DNA of 64,000 nt from Maribacter aquimaris (GCF_014596745.1 NZ_JABTCF010000001.1:558001-622000); one strand, 5' to 3'; numbered from the stretch's first letter, positions 1 through 9,719 are shown. Program-made: numbers and translations. Notes: generated from the letters alone by a model not told the origin.

Positions 1-1
1 T

Positions 2-3000
2 AAAGCAATCCAATTTGCTCCCAAAAGTGCCGATAAGCCCGATTTCTATGTGGAAAAGGAATTTGAATCGGTCATATCGTTAAAAGCGGAGACCCACAAT
101 TTCCCAACAACCGTTGAACCCTTCAACGGTGCTGCTACGGGTTCTGGTGGGGAAATCCGAGACCGTTTGGCTGGAGGTAAGGGTTCTTTACCCCTGGCAG
201 GTACAGCAGTATACATGACGTCCTATTCCCGTTTGGAAGAACATCGACCATGGGAAAAAGCAATGCCAGAACGTGAATGGCTCTACCAAACCCCAATGGA
301 TATCCTAATCAAAGCTTCCAATGGGGCTTCTGATTTTGGTAATAAATTTGGCCAACCTTTGATCGTTGGTTCGGTCTTGACCTTTGAACATACCGAAGAC
401 TCCAGAAGATTGGGCTTTGACAAAGTCATTATGCAAGCCGGTGGTATCGGTTACGGCAAAGCCGATCAGGCGTTGAAAGACACCCCAAATACCGGGGATA
501 AGATTGTCATCCTTGGGGGCGATAATTACCGCATTGGCATGGGGGGCGCAGCTGTATCCAGTGCCGACACCGGTGAATTCAGCGCTGCAATCGAGTTGAA
601 TGCCGTTCAACGTTCGAACCCCGAAATGCAAAAAAGAGCAGCCAATGCCGTACGAGGTATGGTGGAAAGTGAAGAGAACCCAATCGTATCCATCCATGAT
701 CACGGTGCGGGTGGTCACCTCAACTGTTTGTCCGAACTCGTTGAGGACACCGGTGGTAAAATCGATTTGGATGCGTTGCCTATCGGCGACCCCACCCTAT
801 CCGCAAAAGAGATCATCGGGAATGAATCCCAGGAACGAATGGGTCTGGTCATTGGCAAAAAAGATGTTGACCTATTGCATCGAATCGCTGATCGGGAACG
901 TTCACCCATGTATGAAGTCGGTGATGTGACCGGTGATCATAAATTCACCTTCGAATCAAGCAAGACAGGGGCTAAACCGATGGACCTGGATTTGGAGGAT
1001 ATGTTTGGCAGCTCCCCGAAAACGATTATGAACGACATTACTGTCGAAAGAAAATATGAAAATCCCGAATACTCCTTAGAGCATTTCCATGAGTATCTGG
1101 AGCAAGTTCTTCAATTGGAGGCGGTAGCCTGTAAAGACTGGTTAACGAATAAAGTGGACCGCTGTGTAGGTGGTCGTGTCGCGAAACAGCAATGCGCAGG
1201 TCCGTTGCAACTTCCACTTAACAATTGCGGGGTCATGGCCTTGGATTTTAAAGGTAAGGAGGGTATCGCCACCTCAATTGGCCACTCCCCTATTTCCGGC
1301 CTGATCGATCCTGTTGCAGGAAGCAGAAATAGTATTACCGAATCGCTGACCAATATCATATGGGCCCCATTGAAAGACGGTTTAAAATCCATCTCTTTAT
1401 CCGCCAATTGGATGTGGCCCTGTAAGAACGAAGGTGAAGATGCCCGTTTGTACGAAGCTGTCCAAGCCGTTTCTGACTTTGCCATCGGTTTAGGGATCAA
1501 TGTGCCTACCGGAAAGGATTCCCTTTCCATGAAACAGAAATACAAAGACGGGGATGTTATTTCTCCCGGAACCGTAATTATTTCAGCAGCTGGTCATTGC
1601 GATGACATTTCAAAGGTAGTGGAACCTGTTTTACAGAAAAACGGCGGTTCCGTGTACTATATCAACCTTTCAAAAGACGACTATAAACTCGGCGGCTCCT
1701 CATTCGCACAAGTGCGAAACAAGATAGGAAGCGAAACACCGAACATCGTAGAAACAGCATATGTGAAAACCGTTTTCAATTCAATACAACAATTGATACG
1801 TAAAGGACAAATACTTGCGGGACACGATATTGCTTCAGGCGGTTTGATAACCACCCTACTTGAAATGTGTTTTGCCAATGTGAATTTAGGTGCAGAATTA
1901 GACCTTTCCTCCTTGAATGAGGAAGACACCATTAAATTGCTTTTCTCTGAAAATGCCGGGATTGTTTTTCAATCCAAGGACGACAGTATTGAGGCCATCT
2001 TAAAGGATGCTAAGATCGATGTCAAAAAAATCGGAAAAGTCACAAACAAACCAAGACTGAATATCCTGAACAACGGAGTTGAAATGGGGTTGAATGTGCA
2101 TTCGTTGAGGGACACTTGGTATAAAACCTCCTATCTACTGGACCAAAAACAAACAGCCAATAATCTTGCTAAGGAAAGGTTTGAAAACTTCAAAAATCAA
2201 TCTTTGACCTACGCCTTCCCTAAGGATTTTGATGGCAAGTTGCCCAAAGTTGGATCCTCCAGGCCTAAAGCCGCCATACTTCGCGAAAAAGGAAGTAATT
2301 CGGAACGCGAAATGGCCAACGCCATGTATTTGGCAGGTTTTGAGGTGAAGGACGTTCACATGACCGATTTGATTTCTGGTAGGGAAACACTTGAGGATAT
2401 TCAATTTATAGGTGCCGTTGGCGGGTTTTCCAACTCCGATGTATTGGGCAGTGCCAAAGGGTGGGCCGGAGCCTTTAAATACAACGAGAAGGCCAAAACA
2501 GCCTTAAAGAATTTCTTTGCCCGGCCGGACACCCTGTCCGTAGGTATTTGCAACGGTTGCCAGTTGTTCATGGAATTGGATTTGATCAATCCCGATCATG
2601 ATGAGCATGGTAGGATGTTGCACAACGATTCCCATAAACACGAAAGTAGTTTCACTTCGGTTAAGATCCAAAAAAACAACTCCATTATGCTTTCCAGTCT
2701 GGCTGGGACCACACTCGGGGTTTGGATTTCCCACGGTGAGGGAAAATTCAATTTACCTTATGCCGAGGAAAAATATGATATCGTAGGCAAATATGGATAC
2801 GTCGATTATCCTGCCAATCCGAATGGCAGCGATTACAACACGGCCATGCTTTGTGATAAGTCCGGAAGACATTTGGTGACCATGCCCCATATTGAACGTT
2901 CGATATTCCCTTGGAACTGGGCACATTACCCTGACAATACGAACGACCAAGTTTCCCCTTGGCTGGAAGCCTTCGTAAATGCGCGGATTTGGGTCGAACA

Positions 3001-3013
3001 ACACAACCGATAA
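2..3013 (+). CDS. purL: Phosphoribosylformylglycinamidine synthase, 5'-truncated by window edge
   Basis: Fourth step of purine biosynthesis: FGAR, glutamine and ATP give FGAM. About 1,003 codons of the large single-chain PurL (usually about 1,220-1,300 residues) are visible. The frame is open from the first bases, so the apparent GTG at 50 is internal. Near the start is the FGAM synthase motif KAETHNFPTTVEPFNGAATG. The C-terminal glutaminase domain has GICNGCQL, with the nucleophilic Cys codon at 2549-2551, and PHIER, with the likely catalytic His and Glu codons at 2888-2890 and 2894-2896. The protein is cytosolic. It ends before a strong bidirectional terminator, and nothing suggests damage. 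Identity is seen in sequence and supported by strong family conservation. Confidence 0.97.
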   Translation, partial: KAIQFAPKSADKPDFYVEKEFESVISLKAETHNFPTTVEPFNGAATGSGGEIRDRLAGGKGSLPLAGTAVYMTSYSRLEEHRPWEKAMPEREWLYQTPMDILIKASNGASDFGNKFGQPLIVGSVLTFEHTEDSRRLGFDKVIMQAGGIGYGKADQALKDTPNTGDKIVILGGDNYRIGMGGAAVSSADTGEFSAAIELNAVQRSNPEMQKRAANAVRGMVESEENPIVSIHDHGAGGHLNCLSELVEDTGGKIDLDALPIGDPTLSAKEIIGNESQERMGLVIGKKDVDLLHRIADRERSPMYEVGDVTGDHKFTFESSKTGAKPMDLDLEDMFGSSPKTIMNDITVERKYENPEYSLEHFHEYLEQVLQLEAVACKDWLTNKVDRCVGGRVAKQQCAGPLQLPLNNCGVMALDFKGKEGIATSIGHSPISGLIDPVAGSRNSITESLTNIIWAPLKDGLKSISLSANWMWPCKNEGEDARLYEAVQAVSDFAIGLGINVPTGKDSLSMKQKYKDGDVISPGTVIISAAGHCDDISKVVEPVLQKNGGSVYYINLSKDDYKLGGSSFAQVRNKIGSETPNIVETAYVKTVFNSIQQLIRKGQILAGHDIASGGLITTLLEMCFANVNLGAELDLSSLNEEDTIKLLFSENAGIVFQSKDDSIEAILKDAKIDVKKIGKVTNKPRLNILNNGVEMGLNVHSLRDTWYKTSYLLDQKQTANNLAKERFENFKNQSLTYAFPKDFDGKLPKVGSSRPKAAILREKGSNSEREMANAMYLAGFEVKDVHMTDLISGRETLEDIQFIGAVGGFSNSDVLGSAKGWAGAFKYNEKAKTALKNFFARPDTLSVGICNGCQLFMELDLINPDHDEHGRMLHNDSHKHESSFTSVKIQKNNSIMLSSLAGTTLGVWISHGEGKFNLPYAEEKYDIVGKYGYVDYPANPNGSDYNTAMLCDKSGRHLVTMPHIERSIFPWNWAHYPDNTNDQVSPWLEAFVNARIWVEQHNR

Positions 3014-3059
3014 AACCGATTACAAAATCAAGAACGTTGAACCACTTATAGTTTAAATC

Positions 3060-3091
3060 AAAAAAGGAGCCCATGAAGTGGCTCCTTTTTT
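3060..3091. terminator. Bidirectional intrinsic terminator between purL and the minus-strand lipoprotein gene
   Basis: A 12-bp perfect stem AAAAAAGGAGCC / GGCTCCTTTTTT with an 8-nt loop. The A-run on one side and T-run on the other make it work for both convergent genes. Confidence 0.85.
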
Positions 3092-3117
3092 ATCTAACTC
3101 AACATAAACTCAAACTA

Positions 3118-4242
3118 CTAATCACTATCTTTTTTGGAATAGTCTATATAAATAGCTCTCTCAAATGCCTTCCAATGTTCGGGTGTCATTCGCTCTGGTG
3201 TAAACAAACAAATGCCTGTCGCCCCATTTTCCATGGACCCCCTTATGGCTGTTTCGATTTCAGAGGGTAACAACCCGTGGTTTTCAGGATCTTTCTCCTT
3301 GCTCTTACTTTCTGGTTTTGGACAGATAAACAATCCGCTATATATAGGCTTTTCCCCATTTACGGCCGCCACTTCCTCTTTGGTGATCGGCGCTAGCCAT
3401 TCGGGACCTTCTAAATAAAAATCATTGTAATTCATAGGGTAAACGGCATCCAAATCCCATTTATCCCATTCTTGTCGCACCAATTTCTTGGCAATCGAAG
3501 GACCAGGGAAAACCGCTGCATTGATAACCTTCCCTTTATCGTGAACCACCTTGGACAATCGCCCTACCAAACGGGTGATCAAATCATATCTAAACTGCTT
3601 CCATTCCATTACTAGTGATGGATCCTCCACGGTTTTAATATCGATTCCCGTCTTGGTTAAAAAATCAGAGGTACACTTATCACAATAACAATAATCATAT
3701 TCAGGGAACTCACGGTCCATAACCAAGCCGTACTTCTCCCAAAGGCCCCTAGCCAAAATTACATCGGGAAAACGAATGAAATCCAAATGGATACCATCAA
3801 CCTCCTCTACGGCGGCAACGCTTCCATACAAATCAGCCAAAAATTCATAAGTACCTTCCTTGTTTGGGCACAAAAATTTATAATGGTCTACATAAGCTGG
3901 CTTTTCCAAAGCGGATTCCCCCTTTCTGTTGTACGCATAAAGACTTGTGTCAATCTTAGGGTTTCGACCTTGCACCATGGTGGGTATCCAGGTATGGAAT
4001 TCCATTCCAGCCTCTTTTACCAAAGCCCCCACCCGCTTATAGGTTTCTGGGTCGTGACCCCCACTGTACATCAAACCATCGATGCCTTTGGCATTAAAAT
4101 CCTTGAATTTGGCCAACAACTCTTGATCCGTATCATCTCCAGGACCCCCTGTCCACGCATAAACAGGAACCTTAGCCCCCTTTTCCGAACAAGAAGCAAC
4201 GGCTAAAACCGTCATAAAAAGCAATACTATCCTTTTAATCAT
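3118..4242 (-). CDS. Glycoside-hydrolase-like (GHL10/DUF187-type) lipoprotein
   Basis: A 374-residue exported protein. Residues 1-18 form a lipoprotein signal with VASC and Cys18 as the predicted lipidation site. The remainder looks like a TIM-barrel glycoside-hydrolase-like protein: DGIHLDFIRFP at 149-159 is the hallmark strand of the GHL10/DUF187 family, and YPMNYND comes later. The pair CYCDKC suggests a small metal or disulfide element. By family it would act on a polysaccharide or peptidoglycan-related glycan at the cell surface; the substrate cannot be read from the sequence. It is monocistronic and converges on purL. Family assignment is fairly safe, enzymatic activity is inference. 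Confidence 0.72.
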   Translation of the reverse strand: MIKRIVLLFMTVLAVASCSEKGAKVPVYAWTGGPGDDTDQELLAKFKDFNAKGIDGLMYSGGHDPETYKRVGALVKEAGMEFHTWIPTMVQGRNPKIDTSLYAYNRKGESALEKPAYVDHYKFLCPNKEGTYEFLADLYGSVAAVEEVDGIHLDFIRFPDVILARGLWEKYGLVMDREFPEYDYCYCDKCTSDFLTKTGIDIKTVEDPSLVMEWKQFRYDLITRLVGRLSKVVHDKGKVINAAVFPGPSIAKKLVRQEWDKWDLDAVYPMNYNDFYLEGPEWLAPITKEEVAAVNGEKPIYSGLFICPKPESKSKEKDPENHGLLPSEIETAIRGSMENGATGICLFTPERMTPEHWKAFERAIYIDYSKKDSD

Positions 4243-4515
4243 AACAGAATTTTGAATTCGGGAATGAACTTAATAAAAGAATGCCATTGATCAAACAATT
4301 CTTAGCTTAACAACAAAATTGCCCCTATAAACAACAAAAAAACAAAGCGATTTACTATTTTTTTAAAATAAAAATCCAGGACCTATTCCATTGTGAACCA
4401 ATGCGAAATTGGAATTCAAATGAATAAATCATAAATAATATGCAGTTATTTTATTAATCTCATTTTAAAATCCCGAATGCTTTTCCTAATTTGCAATACT
4501 CTATCAGTAACAAGT

Positions 4516-6288
4516 ATGTCAGAAATTACCAGACTTTTTGATTTTCCATATTACCAATTGGAAAAATACAATCTGAAAAATGCCCTTGTCACCAAATATG
4601 ATGGCAAATGGGTCAGTTTATCTTCCAAGGAATATGTAGACGAAGCAAATAGCATTAGCCGGGGGTTATTGCGATTAGGTGTTGAGAGAAACGACAAAAT
4701 AGCCGTTATTTCAATGACCAACAGAACAGAATGGAATGTACTCGATATCGGGGTATTGCAATTGGGTGCACAAAATGTACCTATTTATCCTACCATAGCC
4801 GAGGAAGACTATGAATATGTTCTAAACCATAGTGAATCGAAATATTGTTTTGTCTCGTGCCAAGAGGTTTTTGACAAGGTGAATAAGATCAGGCCCAATG
4901 TACCCCATCTCAAGGAAGTGTTTTGCTTTGATATGATCGATGGTTGTAAAAACTGGAAAGAGGTTTTAGCCTTGGGTGCGGATACATCGAACCAACCAGA
5001 GGTCGAAAAAGGAAAAGAACAAGTTACCCCTGACGACTTGGCCACGTTAATATACACCTCAGGTACAACGGGAAAACCAAAGGGTGTAATGCTTTCGCAC
5101 AACAATCTTGTATCCAATGTAATCGACAGCGAAAAAAGGGTGCCACTGGCCATGGGCGAATCGAGAGCCCTCAGTTTTCTACCCGTTTGCCATGTGTTCG
5201 AACGAATGATTCTCTATCTATACCAATTTTGTGGGGTAGAGATATATTTTGCGGAATCCATGGAAAAGATGACCGACAACCTTAAAGAGGTCAACCCCAA
5301 TATTATGACTGGAGTACCTAGACTATACGAAAAGGTTTATGATAAAATTGTAGCTAAGGGTGGTGAGTTGACAGGAATAAAGAAAGCCTTGTTCTTTTGG
5401 GCGATAGATGTTGGACTCAAATACGAACCCTATGGTGCTAATGGATGGTTGTACGAACAAAAATTGAAACTGGCGCGTAAACTGATTTTTAGTAAGTGGC
5501 AAGAAGCGTTGGGTGGTAAGCTGAAATTTATGGTTTCAGGTAGTGCCGCACTCCAACCTCGATTATCGCGTATTTTTGCTGCGGCACAAATGCCCATAAT
5601 GGAAGGTTATGGCCTTACGGAAACATCCCCAGTGATTTCCGTAAATGATTTAAGGAATGGCGGTTTCCGTATAGGCACCGTTGGCAGGGTCATTGATAAC
5701 GTAGAGGTAAAAATAGCCGAGGATGGGGAAATCCTGGTTAAAGGGCCGAATATTATGCAAGGCTACTACAAAGACCCCGAAAAGACCGCTACGGTAATGA
5801 CAGGGGATTATTTTCATACTGGGGATATCGGTGAAATGGATTCCGATGGATTTCTAAAGATCACCGACCGTAAAAAAGAAATGTTCAAAACTTCCGGTGG
5901 AAAATACGTTGCCCCGGCCTTGATCGAAAACCAATTGAAACAATCGCGTTTCATTGAACAAGTGATGGTCGTAGGCGAAGGTGAAAAAATGCCGGGGGCC
6001 CTGATCCAACCTGACTTTGATTTTGTAAAGGAATGGGCTAAAAGACATCAATTGAAACTGGAAACGATGTCAGACGTAGTGACCAATGAAAAAGTATTGG
6101 AACGTTTTCAAGAAGAAATTGACCATGCCAATACGGATTTTGCCAAATGGGAAAAAGTAAAAGTATTCAAGTTAACCCCTAGTCTCTGGACAATCGACGG
6201 AGGACACCTCACCCCTACCTTAAAACTTAAAAGAAAGGTAATCAAGGAGATATACAGGGACTTGTACAACGAAATTTACGGACATTAA
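4516..6288 (+). CDS. Long-chain fatty acid--CoA ligase (AMP-forming)
   Basis: Activates fatty acids to acyl-CoA with ATP for the beta-oxidation genes just downstream. The 590-residue product has the AMP-binding P-loop YTSGTTGKPKG at about 180-190, EGYGLTETSP, and a C-terminal YFHTGDIG...ITDRKKEMFKTSGGKYVAP block. I chose ATG 4516, which gives MSEITRLFDFP; an in-frame ATG at 4477 would add 13 unsupported residues. The enzyme resembles the FAA1/FadD15 group of long-chain ligases. It is followed by a weak terminator and then the MarR gene, so it is probably a separate unit functionally tied to the fad operon. Confidence 0.92.
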   Translation: MSEITRLFDFPYYQLEKYNLKNALVTKYDGKWVSLSSKEYVDEANSISRGLLRLGVERNDKIAVISMTNRTEWNVLDIGVLQLGAQNVPIYPTIAEEDYEYVLNHSESKYCFVSCQEVFDKVNKIRPNVPHLKEVFCFDMIDGCKNWKEVLALGADTSNQPEVEKGKEQVTPDDLATLIYTSGTTGKPKGVMLSHNNLVSNVIDSEKRVPLAMGESRALSFLPVCHVFERMILYLYQFCGVEIYFAESMEKMTDNLKEVNPNIMTGVPRLYEKVYDKIVAKGGELTGIKKALFFWAIDVGLKYEPYGANGWLYEQKLKLARKLIFSKWQEALGGKLKFMVSGSAALQPRLSRIFAAAQMPIMEGYGLTETSPVISVNDLRNGGFRIGTVGRVIDNVEVKIAEDGEILVKGPNIMQGYYKDPEKTATVMTGDYFHTGDIGEMDSDGFLKITDRKKEMFKTSGGKYVAPALIENQLKQSRFIEQVMVVGEGEKMPGALIQPDFDFVKEWAKRHQLKLETMSDVVTNEKVLERFQEEIDHANTDFAKWEKVKVFKLTPSLWTIDGGHLTPTLKLKRKVIKEIYRDLYNEIYGH

Positions 6289-6335
6289 AAACCTTTAACG
6301 GTATACCCCCTTTTCATATATCATGACATAAAATG

Positions 6336-6354
6336 AAAAGGAAATCCTTTTTTT
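6336..6354 (+). terminator. Weak intrinsic terminator after the acyl-CoA ligase gene
   Basis: AAAAGG-AAAT-CCTTTT hairpin followed by T residues. A larger alternative stem pairs CCTTTTCAT (6309-6317) with ATGAAAAGG (6333-6341). Low GC, so efficiency is uncertain. Confidence 0.45.
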
Positions 6355-6389
6355 ATTCCAATTTGTTATGCATGCATAGTATTTTTCCC

Positions 6390-6397
6390 TATATTTG
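6390..6397 (+). promoter_or_regulatory. Bacteroidota -7 element (TATATTTG) for the marR-fad operon
   Basis: Exact match to TAnnTTTG 19 bp before ATG 6416. No clear TTG -33 element at the usual distance. Its position would put the transcription start after the alternative TTG codon at 6395, supporting the ATG start. Confidence 0.45.
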
Positions 6398-6415
6398 ATA
6401 GCCAATCAGTCCTTT

Positions 6416-6850
6416 ATGAAAGATGCAACTATTGATTATGTACTAAGAGCCACTTGGCAAGCCGTTGCTAGGATGTATAATGAACAGGCAAAAACTTTTG
6501 ATTCCACCATGGCGGTCGGTTTTACCTTATTAAGTATAGATCCCAAAACAGGAACACCGTCTACGGCGTTGGGTCCTAAAATGGGGATGGAAGCCACCAG
6601 CCTTTCCAGGATACTCAAAAGTATTGAGGACAAAGGATTGATAAAGCGAAAGCCAAACCCAAAGGATGGCAGAGGTGTTTTGATCCATCTTACTGATTTT
6701 GGTCTTGAGAAAAGAAAGGATTCCAAAGATGTGGTACTGCGTTTTAATGAAGTAGTACGTGCCCATGTCACCGATGAGAAATTGGATTGTTTCTATGAAG
6801 TCATGGAAACGATAAACAAGCTTGTGGCAGAAAAGAACATTTACAAATAA
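6416..6850 (+). CDS. MarR family transcriptional regulator of the fad operon
   Basis: A 144-residue winged-helix regulator. The helix-turn-helix and wing are visible as GMEATSLSRILKSIEDKGLI, then KRKPNPKDGRGVLIHLTDFG, the classical MarR wing. ATG 6416 is preferred over the upstream TTG 6395 because a -7 promoter element overlaps that codon. It is the first gene of a run leading 33 bp later into the fadN-type gene. By analogy with other local regulators of beta-oxidation it probably senses acyl-CoA or fatty acids and controls its own operon; that is inference from position. Confidence 0.88.
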   Translation: MKDATIDYVLRATWQAVARMYNEQAKTFDSTMAVGFTLLSIDPKTGTPSTALGPKMGMEATSLSRILKSIEDKGLIKRKPNPKDGRGVLIHLTDFGLEKRKDSKDVVLRFNEVVRAHVTDEKLDCFYEVMETINKLVAEKNIYK

Positions 6851-6883
6851 AATTCAACAATAAATTAATACAGCTTTAACTAC

Positions 6884-9289
6884 ATGAACAAGCACATTGA
6901 AAAAGTAGCGGTAATTGGTTCTGGAATAATGGGAAGTGGTATTGCATGCCATTTTGCCAATATTGGGGTCGAGGTTCTATTGCTAGACATCGTCCCACGG
7001 GAACTTGATGACAAAGAGAAGGCCAAGGGACTAACCTTGGAAGACAAGGTCGTTCGTAATAGATTGGTCAACAATTCTTTGACTACGGCCTTAAAGTCGA
7101 AGCCCTCCCCTATTTACCATCAAAAATTCGCTTCTAGGATCACCACAGGGAATCTTGAGGATGATATTGCCAAAGTAGCCGAAGTCGATTGGATTATCGA
7201 GGTAGTGGTAGAACGTTTGGACATCAAGCAAAAGGTTTTTGAAAACCTTGAAAAATACAGGAAACCAGGCACATTGATAACTTCAAATACCTCTGGTATC
7301 CCTATCAAGTTCATGTCCGAAGGGCGTAGTGACGATTTCCAAAAGCATTTTTGTGGTACCCACTTTTTCAATCCTGCCCGTTATTTAAAATTGTTCGAAA
7401 TCATTCCTGGACCTAAAACAGCCCCGGAAGTTTTGGATTTCCTAAATGGATATGGTGAAAAATTCTTGGGCAAGACCTCGGTAGTGGCCAAGGACACCCC
7501 TGCATTTATCGGCAATCGTATAGGTATTTTCAGTATCCAAAGCCTTTTCCATATGGTTAAGGAGATGGGCATGACCGTTGAGGAAGTTGATAAGTTGACC
7601 GGACCTGTAATCGGCAGGCCCAAATCAGCCACTTTCCGAACCGTCGATGTCGTAGGTATGGATACCTTGGTGCATGTTGCCAACGGCCTGTACGAGAATT
7701 GTCCCAAGGATGAAAAGCATGGACTTTTCAAATTACCCGACTTCATCAATACAATGATGGAGAATAAATGGTTGGGTAGTAAAACCGGCCAAGGTTTTTA
7801 CAAGAAAGTAAAAGGGAAAGACGGTAAAAGCGAAATCTTGACCTTGGATTTGGACAGTATGGAATACCGCTCCAAGAAAAGTGCAAAATTCGCCACACTT
7901 GAACTGACAAAGACCATTGACAAGGTCGTAGACCGCTTTAAGGTTCTTGTTGGAGGCAAGGACAAGGCTGGTGATTTTTACAGAAAGAGCTTTGCTGCCT
8001 TGTTCGCATACGTTTCGCACAGAATTCCGGAGATATCCGATGAGCTTTATAAGATTGATGATGCCATGAAGGCCGGTTTCGGCTGGGAGCATGGTCCTTT
8101 CCAGATTTGGGACGCCATTGGACTCCAAAAAGGTCTCGATATTATGAAATCGGAAGGTGAAGAACCCGCCGCATGGGTAGCCGAAATGGTAGCCGCAGGT
8201 ATGGATTCATTCTATTCGGTGAAGGAAGGAGCTTCCTATTTCTATGATATTCCTTCAAAATCCATGTTGAAAGTACCTGGACAGGATGCCTTTATCATTT
8301 TGGACAACATTCGTAAATCGAATGAGGTGTTCAAAAACAGCGGAGTGGTTATTGAGGATCTTGGCGATGGCATTTTAAATTTGGAATTCCAATCCAAAAT
8401 GAACACCATTGGAGGTGACGTATTGGCCGGACTGAACAAAGCGATCGATTTGGCCGAAAAGGATTTCCAAGGTTTGGTGGTCGGAAACCAAGGCGCCAAC
8501 TTCTCTGTAGGTGCCAATATCGGAATGATATTCATGATGGCCGTTGAGCAGGAATATGACGAACTGAATATGGCGACCAAAATGTTTCAGGATACGATGA
8601 TGCGCATGCGCTATTCATCCATACCGACGATTTCGGCTCCCCACGGAATGACCTTGGGTGGTGGTTGTGAGTTATCCATGCATGCCGATAAAGTGGTAGC
8701 CGCGGCTGAAACCTATATCGGATTGGTAGAATTTGGTGTAGGGGTAATTCCCGGTGGTGGTGGATCCAAGGAATTTGCGCTTAGGGCCTCAGACACCTTT
8801 AAGAAAAATGATGTGGAACTCAATGTACTTCAGGAGTATTTCATGACCATTGGCATGGCAAAAGTCTCAACTTCCGCCTATGAAGCCTACGATCTCGGAA
8901 TTCTTCAAAAAGGAAAGGATATTGTTGTCGTGAACAAAGACAGACAAATTGCCACCGCAAAGGCCTATGCAAAATTGATGGCGGAAACGGGATATACCAA
9001 GCCTGTAAAACGCAAGGACATCAAAGTACTTGGAAAACAAGCATTGGGAATGTTCCTTGTTGGTACGGATGCCATGGAAGCAAGTCATTTCATCAGTGAA
9101 CACGACCAGAAAATAGCCAACAAATTGGCATACGTTATGGCCGGTGGCGATCTTTCAGAACCTACTCTGGTAAGTGAACAATATCTACTGGATATAGAAC
9201 GGGAAGCATTTTTAAGTTTATGTACGGAACGCAAGACATTGGAACGAATCCAACATATGTTGAAAACAGGTAAACCATTAAGAAACTAG
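6884..9289 (+). CDS. fadN: 3-hydroxyacyl-CoA dehydrogenase/enoyl-CoA hydratase, FadN type
   Basis: A bifunctional beta-oxidation enzyme of 801 residues: hydration of enoyl-CoA and NAD-dependent oxidation of 3-hydroxyacyl-CoA. The dehydrogenase domain comes first, with NAD motif GSGIMGSG at residues 12-19 and THFFNPARYLKLFEIIP. The crotonase domain follows at roughly 500-690, with GANFSVGAN and GMTLGGGCELSMHADKVVA. This order is that of Bacillus FadN and the reverse of E. coli FadB. The fadN-fadA-fadE order of the neighbours matches the Bacillus operon. Spacing to marR is 33 bp. The symbol is assigned by domain order and context. Confidence 0.9.
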   Translation: MNKHIEKVAVIGSGIMGSGIACHFANIGVEVLLLDIVPRELDDKEKAKGLTLEDKVVRNRLVNNSLTTALKSKPSPIYHQKFASRITTGNLEDDIAKVAEVDWIIEVVVERLDIKQKVFENLEKYRKPGTLITSNTSGIPIKFMSEGRSDDFQKHFCGTHFFNPARYLKLFEIIPGPKTAPEVLDFLNGYGEKFLGKTSVVAKDTPAFIGNRIGIFSIQSLFHMVKEMGMTVEEVDKLTGPVIGRPKSATFRTVDVVGMDTLVHVANGLYENCPKDEKHGLFKLPDFINTMMENKWLGSKTGQGFYKKVKGKDGKSEILTLDLDSMEYRSKKSAKFATLELTKTIDKVVDRFKVLVGGKDKAGDFYRKSFAALFAYVSHRIPEISDELYKIDDAMKAGFGWEHGPFQIWDAIGLQKGLDIMKSEGEEPAAWVAEMVAAGMDSFYSVKEGASYFYDIPSKSMLKVPGQDAFIILDNIRKSNEVFKNSGVVIEDLGDGILNLEFQSKMNTIGGDVLAGLNKAIDLAEKDFQGLVVGNQGANFSVGANIGMIFMMAVEQEYDELNMATKMFQDTMMRMRYSSIPTISAPHGMTLGGGCELSMHADKVVAAAETYIGLVEFGVGVIPGGGGSKEFALRASDTFKKNDVELNVLQEYFMTIGMAKVSTSAYEAYDLGILQKGKDIVVVNKDRQIATAKAYAKLMAETGYTKPVKRKDIKVLGKQALGMFLVGTDAMEASHFISEHDQKIANKLAYVMAGGDLSEPTLVSEQYLLDIEREAFLSLCTERKTLERIQHMLKTGKPLRN

Positions 9290-9293
9290 TAGT

Positions 9294-9314
9294 GAGTATC
9301 GAGATATTAGTATT
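9294..9314. repeat. Left inverted repeat flanking the four-helix-bundle gene
   Basis: A 21-nt stretch starting GAGTATCGAG and ending TAGTATT. It matches the reverse complement of 9684-9704 at 18 of 21 positions and lies 4 bp after the fadN stop codon. Confidence 0.6.
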
Positions 9315-9330
9315 AAAGTAGATAGGCAAA

Positions 9331-9678
9331 ATGCACAAATTAGAAGATTTAAAAATTTGGGAAAAAGCGATTCACTTAACTAAAGAGGTTTATTTCTTGG
9401 TTTCAGAATTGCCGTCTAACGAAAAATTTGGTCTAAGTTCTCAAATAAAAAGATGCTCGGTATCTATTCCCTCAAATATAGCGGAGGGTGCTGGTCGGAA
9501 TTCCAGTAAAGAATTCAAACACTTTTTGAGTGTTGCGAATGGTTCTTGTTATGAACTTTTTACGCAATTAATTTTAATTATAGAACTCCATTTAATCAAT
9601 AAAGAAAAAGTAAAACCAATAATTGACATATGTATTGAAATTCAGAAAATGAATTATTCATTTCAACATAAAATATAA
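9331..9678 (+). CDS. Four-helix-bundle protein (S23/IVP family) inserted in the fad operon
   Basis: A 115-residue helical protein with the family signature: KLEDLKIWEKAIHLTKEVY at the N-terminus, SSQIKRCSVSIPSNIAEGAGR in the middle and EFKHFLSVANGSCYEL next. This family is found inside 23S rRNA intervening sequences and near diversity-generating retroelements (Avd-like); as a stand-alone protein its role is unknown. Here it sits between fadN and the thiolase gene, where no beta-oxidation role is expected. It is markedly AT-rich compared with both neighbours and is bracketed by imperfect inverted repeats (9294-9314, 9684-9704). It looks like an inserted cassette that keeps the operon readable. 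Confidence 0.85.
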   Translation: MHKLEDLKIWEKAIHLTKEVYFLVSELPSNEKFGLSSQIKRCSVSIPSNIAEGAGRNSSKEFKHFLSVANGSCYELFTQLILIIELHLINKEKVKPIIDICIEIQKMNYSFQHKI

Positions 9679-9683
9679 TTCTC

Positions 9684-9704
9684 AATACTAAAACCTCAAT
9701 ACTC
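9684..9704. repeat. Right inverted repeat flanking the four-helix-bundle gene
   Basis: Begins AATACTAAAA and ends CAATACTC. It pairs with 9294-9314 at 18 of 21 positions. CTCAATACT occurs twice here (from 9681 and 9695). It lies between the four-helix-bundle stop and the thiolase ATG at 9720. Confidence 0.6.
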
Positions 9705-9719
9705 AATTCTAAATAGAAT

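Noticed and set aside
305-3074. Several open frames of 60-140 codons on the opposite strand and in other frames inside purL
   Set aside because: They overlap a strongly conserved gene completely, show no family motifs and are expected shadows of its codon usage.
6436-6771. 111-codon antisense frame inside the MarR gene
   Set aside because: No recognisable domain; the sense strand encodes a complete MarR protein with promoter and operon context.
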